Below, piece after piece: positions 58,690-64,000 of a stretch of DNA of 64,000 nucleotides. Position 1 is the stretch's first letter. Each line of letters starts with the position of its first letter. The translations under genes and the position numbers were made by a program. The stretch is from Bacteroidota bacterium (GTDB lineage: Bacteria > Bacteroidota > Bacteroidia > Bacteroidales > Dysgonomonadaceae): NCBI GenBank assembly GCA_023388315.1, contig JAEWGM010000002.1:19114-83113 (forward strand), given 5' to 3'. The notes below the pieces were generated by a model. It made no database searches. It worked only from the letters and a program-made list of their open reading frames with translations, and had not been told where the DNA came from.

Positions 58690-60258
58690 TTATTTCAAAG
58701 TAACATTGCGATTCACCAAATTCCAGTTGAGAACTTTGGCGTGAACTCTCATAAATGTTTTCAAAGGATCAACGGGATCGTCCGGAGTTTCCGGCTCATC
58801 GGGATTGTCGCCCGGTTTTGGAATATTGGGATCTTCGGGGTCGGTCCAGTCGTAGTTTTCACCTAAACCGGCAAAACCGTCAATCGTCAAGTGGTAGATG
58901 TTGTTACGGCGCGTATCGGCATACTCGGTAAATGTTCTGTCCTCGTTCATCTGACTGTTCGCGGGTGTTTTGTAAACCATTTTACCCATCACATATTTTT
59001 TAGCGGTAGCGTTACCAGCCATTCTCGCGGCGTCCAAGCCGTAATAGAAGATACCATCTGCACCCAAATAGAAAGTGCCTGCCGGCTCATTTAGTACAAG
59101 CATCCAAGCTCCAGGCGCTCCAGTGAAATTAAGACCATCCTTATCCTTGTTCGCTTCGTACCATTCATCGGTAACCGATACGGAATACTCAGGTTTAGCT
59201 GCTGCAAAATCTGCTGCTGTAGCGTCAACCAATACTCCATTTTCGATTTTTTGACCCGCGCTCGGCAGGAAAGTGGCATATACTTTTACGTAAGCGATGC
59301 GGTTGTAAAACAACTCTCCGGCACCTTCAACAACCTGATCTGTTGAGTTTTCAAGAAAATAGATACCGGCTGTGGAAGCTAAAGAATTAGTAGCGGCATG
59401 ATCATTGAACGATCTAGCATTGAAGTTGGTATTGAGCCCGGCATCCGACATTTTTTGAAGTTCGGGATTTGCTAATGTATGAATTGCGGAGGTGAAACCG
59501 GCATATCTTTTTGAAGTCTCATCCATTACACGAGAACCGGCATTGTCGCGGAACAGATACGATTCTTTGGCGCTACCCGCCATGGCGTATGTTAAATTAT
59601 CGAAATCAATTGTTCCCGCGGGCACCCCGTTGGTTGAATAATCACCTTCGGGCTTATGCACTTGCACTTTGGCCACCACACGCTCCACATCTAAATTGAA
59701 GTTGTTTTTCGTCTCATCATCTCTATTGGCAATATTTCCGGCATCAGCTTCGGAAATACCTGCGACAATATCTTTTGTATTAGCATCCGCTTCCACCGTA
59801 GAAGTCATCAAAAATCCACTTGCTCCAATCACATTGTCCAAGTCATCGATAGAGAATGTTTTTGTTGGTGAATAATCAGCGAGATTCAGTGTGAGCCTGT
59901 TGTTCAACAGAATGGCGAATGTCACATTATTCATTGGCGCGGTTTCAATAACTTGTGAGCTCCAAATCGCGTTGGTGGCAGCCGCGCCAGGAGTGGTATT
60001 CACCATATCAAGTCCAATACCCGGATTGGCTTTGAAGAATAAATAACCACCTGTTACATCATTTTCTTCACCAGTACCAACCACATCTCGCTGTCCGTCA
60101 TCAACCGCACGAGTACCCGATACTTTCGCTTGCTGCACTGTCACTCTCGCGTGTGTGCCGCCTTTCGTGTCCACCTCAGGGGTGTCATTGTTACAAGCCG
60201 TCAATCCCAATCCAAGGGCTACGACTCCCGTTAATAATAATTTGCTTAATTTTCTCAT
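58690..60258 (-). CDS. Mfa1-family major fimbrial subunit
   Basis: A 522-aa lipoprotein precursor (MRKLSKLLLTGVVALGLGLTAC, Cys22). A GTRAVDDGQR segment gives candidate Arg sites for the gingipain-like maturation cut. GYLFFKANPG and the region IPKPGDNPDEPETPDDPVDP, followed by RVHAKVLNWNLVNRNVTLK, match Mfa1 subunits, whose last strand takes part in polymerisation. It should form the fibre shaft. 82 AT-rich bp separate it from the DUF3868 gene; a separate promoter there is possible but not clear. Confidence 0.92.
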   Translation of the reverse strand: MRKLSKLLLTGVVALGLGLTACNNDTPEVDTKGGTHARVTVQQAKVSGTRAVDDGQRDVVGTGEENDVTGGYLFFKANPGIGLDMVNTTPGAAATNAIWSSQVIETAPMNNVTFAILLNNRLTLNLADYSPTKTFSIDDLDNVIGASGFLMTSTVEADANTKDIVAGISEADAGNIANRDDETKNNFNLDVERVVAKVQVHKPEGDYSTNGVPAGTIDFDNLTYAMAGSAKESYLFRDNAGSRVMDETSKRYAGFTSAIHTLANPELQKMSDAGLNTNFNARSFNDHAATNSLASTAGIYFLENSTDQVVEGAGELFYNRIAYVKVYATFLPSAGQKIENGVLVDATAADFAAAKPEYSVSVTDEWYEANKDKDGLNFTGAPGAWMLVLNEPAGTFYLGADGIFYYGLDAARMAGNATAKKYVMGKMVYKTPANSQMNEDRTFTEYADTRRNNIYHLTIDGFAGLGENYDWTDPEDPNIPKPGDNPDEPETPDDPVDPLKTFMRVHAKVLNWNLVNRNVTLK

Positions 60259-60340
60259 CGTTTTAATTAATTAAAAATGAATAATTTAGTTTATTGTAGT
60301 CGAATTATATATATGTCTCGTTTCTCGAGTCAATTTCCAC

Positions 60341-61798
60341 TTATCTATTTATTTTCTCTAATTCCTGTAGGTTCGCCGACGCGTCATTATCGCCACGATT
60401 CGCGGCACGGCTGAAATAAGATTCAGCTTTTTCCAAATCGCCCATTCGGGCATAGGCGACACCCAAGTTATTCCAAGCGCGTGGATCGTTTTCAATTTTC
60501 ATTAACCTGTCAAGCGCGGCTTGGTGGTTGCCTCCTTCTATATCGGCTGCCGCTGAATTTAATATGGCGATGGGATCGTCGGGATATAAACGTGTGGCAA
60601 TATCAAACACTTCCTTAAATTCTTTGCTTTCGGCCGGGTAAGTTTCAGCCACCAAATACATTTCGTTTAAGCTCAATAGTTTTGGATTGGTTTTAATAAC
60701 TTGCTTGGCCTCCTCCACATTAAACGGACGAACCGTATAGGAAACTGTATATTCCGTTCGGCGTATTTGAGGATAATAATCGCGCAGCATAGTTTGATAC
60801 GTAGTTCCGTTGGAAAGTTTTTTCAACTCGGCGTCGCGGGCATCAGGGTTAGATACACTATCTATTATACGAAGTATGTCGGCTTTATCTGTAATGTTGG
60901 ACGCGGCAATTACTTCGCGTGTTTTCACCCAATCTTCACCATAACCGCTTACTCTCATCCGGTTGCGTGGCACATTGAATTTATTGCTCAAATAGTCTGC
61001 AAATGTATTTGCTCTGCGCTCCGACAACGCTTTGTTGTATGCAACAGACGCTTCGGGAGAGGCGTATCCTATAATTTCAAAATCACTTACAGTTAAGTCG
61101 TTGTTATGCACAATATCGGACACAATTCTATCCACTTCATTCAGTACCGCGGCGTTGTTTTTATAATCGCGCACTAAATTATGCTTATCAACGTGGAAGT
61201 TTATTGTTGCCGTATGTTTATCTGAACGCGTTTTCACTTCAGCATCGGGCACAATATAAGTCAACATATAAACCGGCACATAAGCTTGAGGAATAATCCG
61301 CTCAGCGATCAACAATTCATCTTCTCCCTTATCGCACTCAGCGCATCCGGTTAAACTTCCGATAATTTTTAAAGAAGCGCTGCTCATCCAATCTTCATAA
61401 GGCACACCGGTGCCGTATGAAATGGTTTGCGCCGCGTTGTTAGCACGCTTCACCACAGTTTGTGGATTAACGGGAAACACTGGGCCATTATTGAGCACAT
61501 AGGCGCGCTCCACCATTTTTTGACGACGAGAGCCATTAATGACAACAGGTGGCAATTCCAACGTGCGGGTTTCATCGTTTGCCACCATTACAGGAGTAAG
61601 CGTGAGCATTTCATTCGTGCTCATAGTTAACGCGTCCAACACAATGTCCATATAAACGGATGCTGTGTTGTTTTCTTTTGTAGCTGACTGATTTTCAACC
61701 CTTATTTGGTTCAAATAGTTTTTTTGTCCGTAGGCGGTAAATGCAAAGCCAAACGACAATGCGGCTACTATATAATATATGTGTACAATTTTTTTCAT
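60341..61798 (-). CDS. DUF3868 / OmpA-like / TPR envelope protein (copy 2)
   Basis: A 485-aa secreted protein (signal MKKIVHIYYIVAALSFGFAFTAYG). DUF3868 region first, with CAECDKGEDELLIAERI, then the OmpA-like part GYASPEASVAYNKALSERRANTFADYL, and a TPR at the end (AWNNLGVAYARMGDLEKAES). It parallels copy 1 at 12456 along its length, including NPDARDAELKKLS. In this operon it lies 8 bp after DUF3575 and before the stalk gene, so it probably ties the fimbrial machinery to the cell wall. Confidence 0.9.
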   Translation of the reverse strand: MKKIVHIYYIVAALSFGFAFTAYGQKNYLNQIRVENQSATKENNTASVYMDIVLDALTMSTNEMLTLTPVMVANDETRTLELPPVVINGSRRQKMVERAYVLNNGPVFPVNPQTVVKRANNAAQTISYGTGVPYEDWMSSASLKIIGSLTGCAECDKGEDELLIAERIIPQAYVPVYMLTYIVPDAEVKTRSDKHTATINFHVDKHNLVRDYKNNAAVLNEVDRIVSDIVHNNDLTVSDFEIIGYASPEASVAYNKALSERRANTFADYLSNKFNVPRNRMRVSGYGEDWVKTREVIAASNITDKADILRIIDSVSNPDARDAELKKLSNGTTYQTMLRDYYPQIRRTEYTVSYTVRPFNVEEAKQVIKTNPKLLSLNEMYLVAETYPAESKEFKEVFDIATRLYPDDPIAILNSAAADIEGGNHQAALDRLMKIENDPRAWNNLGVAYARMGDLEKAESYFSRAANRGDNDASANLQELEKINR

Positions 61799-61806
61799 TC
61801 TCTTTT

Positions 61807-62394
61807 TTATTTAATAAAGTAGATAAGAGAAACTGCGGCTTTGGTAACACCCCAATAGTTATAGGTTCCTTCATCGAGTTTGGTTCCACAAGTGGCGCAT
61901 GGATATTTGTCGTAATGAATGCGCGCAAACCCTCCGCCTAAACTTGCCTCAAAATTCCATCGTGGGCTCAGCACCCACTGATAGCCGTAACTCAATCCAC
62001 CGCCATATAAATAACCTTGGTAGCGATGATCTTTAAATGCAGTTAGCCGGCCAATGGGTATATCCCATCCACCTACATTAAACTGCGCGCCGTGTCCGTG
62101 CAGGCCTAAAAAGTGGCCATTAAAGGATTCACAAAACCAATAACGTAACTCGGGCTGAACAAGCCAATGCTTGGCTTTTTTGTTATCGCCAAAATTCCAA
62201 AGATTGAAACCTCCGGCGGCCTCCAACGTCATTTTCTTACTAAGAGAAAACTCAATGCCTGCATTGGGCGATAAGGCAGCACCCCAATAAGCAAAATTGG
62301 TTTTGACACCTGCTTTTTGCGCATACAACGGCGGCATTGCTCCTACCGATATTAACAAAATAATAAAATAAAAAGCTTTTTTGGACATTATCAT
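61807..62394 (-). CDS. DUF3575 outer-membrane beta-barrel-like protein (copy 3)
   Basis: A 195-aa protein with a signal peptide ending near PPLYAQ. Blocks KAGVKTNFAYWGAALSPNAGIE, KHWLVQPELRYWFCESFNGH, GHGAQFNVGGWDIPIG and LSYGYQWV match the other two copies. First gene of the fimbrial operon, with a promoter box at 62532. Likely an outer-membrane barrel needed for fimbriae; the mechanism is unknown. Confidence 0.9.
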   Translation of the reverse strand: MIMSKKAFYFIILLISVGAMPPLYAQKAGVKTNFAYWGAALSPNAGIEFSLSKKMTLEAAGGFNLWNFGDNKKAKHWLVQPELRYWFCESFNGHFLGLHGHGAQFNVGGWDIPIGRLTAFKDHRYQGYLYGGGLSYGYQWVLSPRWNFEASLGGGFARIHYDKYPCATCGTKLDEGTYNYWGVTKAAVSLIYFIK

Positions 62395-62531
62395 AACCTA
62401 TGTGTGTAAATAGCTTTACTGCTTAAATAATAGTCTTGTGCTTGTTTTTCTTTACAAAAGGATTCCAACAACTTACTTGACTAACTGTTTTTAGATACTT
62501 AGTAAGCAATTGAGCGCGTTTATCATTAATA

Positions 62532-62539
62532 CAAAGATA
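62532..62539 (-). promoter_or_regulatory. Promoter -7 box of the fimbrial operon
   Basis: TATCTTTG on the minus strand. It implies a ~130-nt leader before the ATG at 62394. The spacer 62395-62724 holds this box, long A/T tracts (ten A at ~62570-62579) and no other gene. Confidence 0.6.
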
Positions 62540-62724
62540 AATTAAAACATCACACTCATAAAAAAAAAACAGGACAATTAACATCAAAAAAGGGACACCT
62601 TTTGTTTAGAATGATTTAACTTAATTGCGATTTCTTAAAGCTTAGACCTAAAGTCAATGGCCTTTTTATCATTTATTCATTTTTATGTTGAGTAAATTTT
62701 ATAGATAGAACGTTACAGATTCAT

Positions 62725-63570
62725 TCAAGTATTATCACTCACCTCTTTTATCGTCCTGTTAAAGTATTTTTTACAATAAGAATTAAGATGAGAGTTAGAA
62801 GAAAAGCCCAACTGATTATGGATCATCTTAAAGTTATTGGTACGTAATAGATGCAACCTAACTTCTTCTTTCTTTTGTCTTAACAACCATTTTTTGGGTG
62901 TTGTATTAAAATATTTGTGAAAATTCCTTGTAAGAGTTTTGGTCGACATATTGCATTTTTCTGCTAACTCTTTCACCGTAGTCACCGATTCGCTAAGTTG
63001 TTTTACTTTCAGAATAAAATTATCTTTGTTTTGGATAATAGACGCGAAGAAAGTTGCGTTCTCCTCTTTTGTATAAAATGCGCGCATCAAGAAACACCAT
63101 TCGCTTTGTTTTAAATCATGCAAGTGCTTGCAATACATTTTATTGTCAAGATAGAAAATAATATTTTCGAAGAATTGTCTCACCGGAGCAACCATAGGTA
63201 ACATATTAAAACATACTCCGATATCTTCCTCTTTTAAATATTTACGCAAGCTGATAAAAGAGAATTCATCGCATTTTATTTGGGCTTGATTAAAAGAAAG
63301 CACAATCATTTCCACATCGGTATCGCAAAGCCCCTTGAATTCTCCCCCATAAGCCAAGGAAGATAATGTGTTTTCCAACGCGTTATACACTATACCCCGA
63401 TGACATGTGAGCTGAAGATTACCTTTTAATAAGAATATAAAAAGATACTCTTCCTCAGTGGATAGTACAAATTGAGAGGACTTCTCTAATGCGAAATATT
63501 TAAATGACGAATTAGAGGAACCAGTATAATGTTTACACGCTCTATGTTCTTCTAAATACAGTATGCTCAT
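62725..63570 (-). CDS. AraC-family transcriptional regulator
   Basis: A 281-aa protein. The C-terminal ~95 residues form the double helix-turn-helix: VKELAEKCNMSTKTLTRNFHKYF, then MIHNQLGFSSNSHLNSYCKKYF. The N-terminal ~180 residues have a cupin-like feel (EEEYLFIFLLKGNLQLTCHRG) but few known ligand residues. It lies upstream of and parallel to the fimbrial operon, whose promoter is 186 bp after its stop, so it is the best candidate for controlling fimbriae. AT-rich codon use. Confidence 0.88.
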   Translation of the reverse strand: MSILYLEEHRACKHYTGSSNSSFKYFALEKSSQFVLSTEEEYLFIFLLKGNLQLTCHRGIVYNALENTLSSLAYGGEFKGLCDTDVEMIVLSFNQAQIKCDEFSFISLRKYLKEEDIGVCFNMLPMVAPVRQFFENIIFYLDNKMYCKHLHDLKQSEWCFLMRAFYTKEENATFFASIIQNKDNFILKVKQLSESVTTVKELAEKCNMSTKTLTRNFHKYFNTTPKKWLLRQKKEEVRLHLLRTNNFKMIHNQLGFSSNSHLNSYCKKYFNRTIKEVSDNT

Positions 63571-63592
63571 ATAGTCTCTAAATCTAATACTA

Positions 63593-63600
63593 CAAATATA
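63593..63600 (-). promoter_or_regulatory. Promoter -7 box of the AraC-type gene
   Basis: TATATTTG on the minus strand, 22 bp before the ATG at 63570. Confidence 0.55.
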
Positions 63601-63947
63601 AAAGGGTTTTTGGAATGGGATGGTGAGATAAAAGTAGTATTAACACATAGTGGGGAATAATTCCACAAGTTTCTATAAGTTCAACGCGTTATCTGTCGTA
63701 AAAGTTCAAAATGGGCGCTCAACGGCCGGAAGACTAAGTAATAAAAACCAAATTAATTCTGCAGATATTGGCAATGATTCATGTTTGTAATAATATCCTG
63801 AAATTTCTTGATTTTTTAGGCCTTCGCTCCGTAATTCCGGTTCCGCCGGGGGGCGATCGTGGTGTAATTTGGACGCCAAACAATGGCAATTTAAAATTGC
63901 TTTTGAATAGTCAAAAGAATTATCGCGGCACTAACAGAGAGAAAAAG
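63601..63947. other. Gene-free stretch before the window end
   Basis: No reading frame with protein-like features on either strand. It contains a local GC-rich patch (ccgccggggggcgatcg, ~63845-63860) and a GCAATTTAAAATTGC palindrome (~63887-63901). Possibly the edge of a mobile element outside the window. Confidence 0.4.
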
Positions 63948-63992
63948 AGCCTGAAAGGCTTGCTTATTCTAGCCCAACGTGAAACGTTGGGT
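63948..63992. repeat. REP-like palindromes near the window end
   Basis: AGCCT-gaa-AGGCT (63948-63960) and CCCAACG-tgaaa-CGTTGGG (63973-63991). The second shares CCCAACG/TTGGG with the cluster at 15838-15862. Confidence 0.55.
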
Positions 63993-64000
63993 AAAGCAAA

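Overview
The window is a chromosomal segment of a Bacteroidales bacterium. I infer this from the fused secDF gene, the Mfa/Fim-type fimbrial genes with DUF3575 and DUF3868 partners, lipoproteins with short S/A-C lipoboxes, and repeated TAnnTTTG -7 promoter boxes, the Bacteroidetes consensus. A Dysgonomonadaceae/Porphyromonadaceae-like relative is plausible, but the family cannot be fixed by eye. No SusC/SusD pair, prophage, rRNA operon or CRISPR array is visible.

Layout. 1-11.6 kb is mostly housekeeping: an SPFH protein cut by the window edge, an M3 peptidase, SecDF, a PQQ-repeat secreted protein, tRNA-Thr(CGT), a HAD/symporter/EngB operon on the minus strand, and a lipid kinase. 11.8-14.6 kb holds DUF3575-DUF3868-DUF3575 genes with no fimbrillin next to them. 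14.6-33.2 kb is again core: DNA polymerase IV, an acyltransferase, an ABC-F ATPase, HisRS with an AT-rich in-frame insertion, PhoH, a second M3 peptidase, an RRM protein, TsaB, a GHL10 hydrolase, Fur, PurA, a membrane zinc peptidase, pirin and small enzymes.

33.2-38 kb is the most unusual stretch. A REP-associated tyrosine transposase (RAYT), a 3' remnant of it and a 182-bp tandem array carry truncated copies of the first ~20 codons of the adjacent Crp/Fnr-like regulator gene. Downstream lie a Crp/Fnr-like inverted repeat, a 19-codon leader ORF and a cluster of VOC and SRPBCC genes. 38-46 kb holds a lipocalin, an oxidoreductase, a sugar dehydrogenase, a deacetylase, a YhcG-like nuclease and a tricorn-type protease. 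46.3-48.2 kb is AT-rich, with a DUF4259 gene and a decayed HigBA-like toxin-antitoxin pair. Then come an iron alcohol dehydrogenase, a GNAT acetyltransferase and OvoA (ovothiol biosynthesis). A 1.1-kb gene-free accessory segment precedes a full fimbrial operon (62.4 to 53.4 kb, minus strand): DUF3575, DUF3868/OmpA-like, Mfa1-like stalk subunit, Mfa2-like anchor, a minor subunit, and a 940-aa probable tip adhesin with two lectin-like domains. An AraC-type regulator lies upstream of it.

Two kinds of non-coding structure run through the window: intergenic arrays of 7-bp tandem repeats at about nine loci, and short palindromes (REP-like and GTAGA-ACGCA types) next to gene ends. All calls come from reading the sequence; no database search was run.
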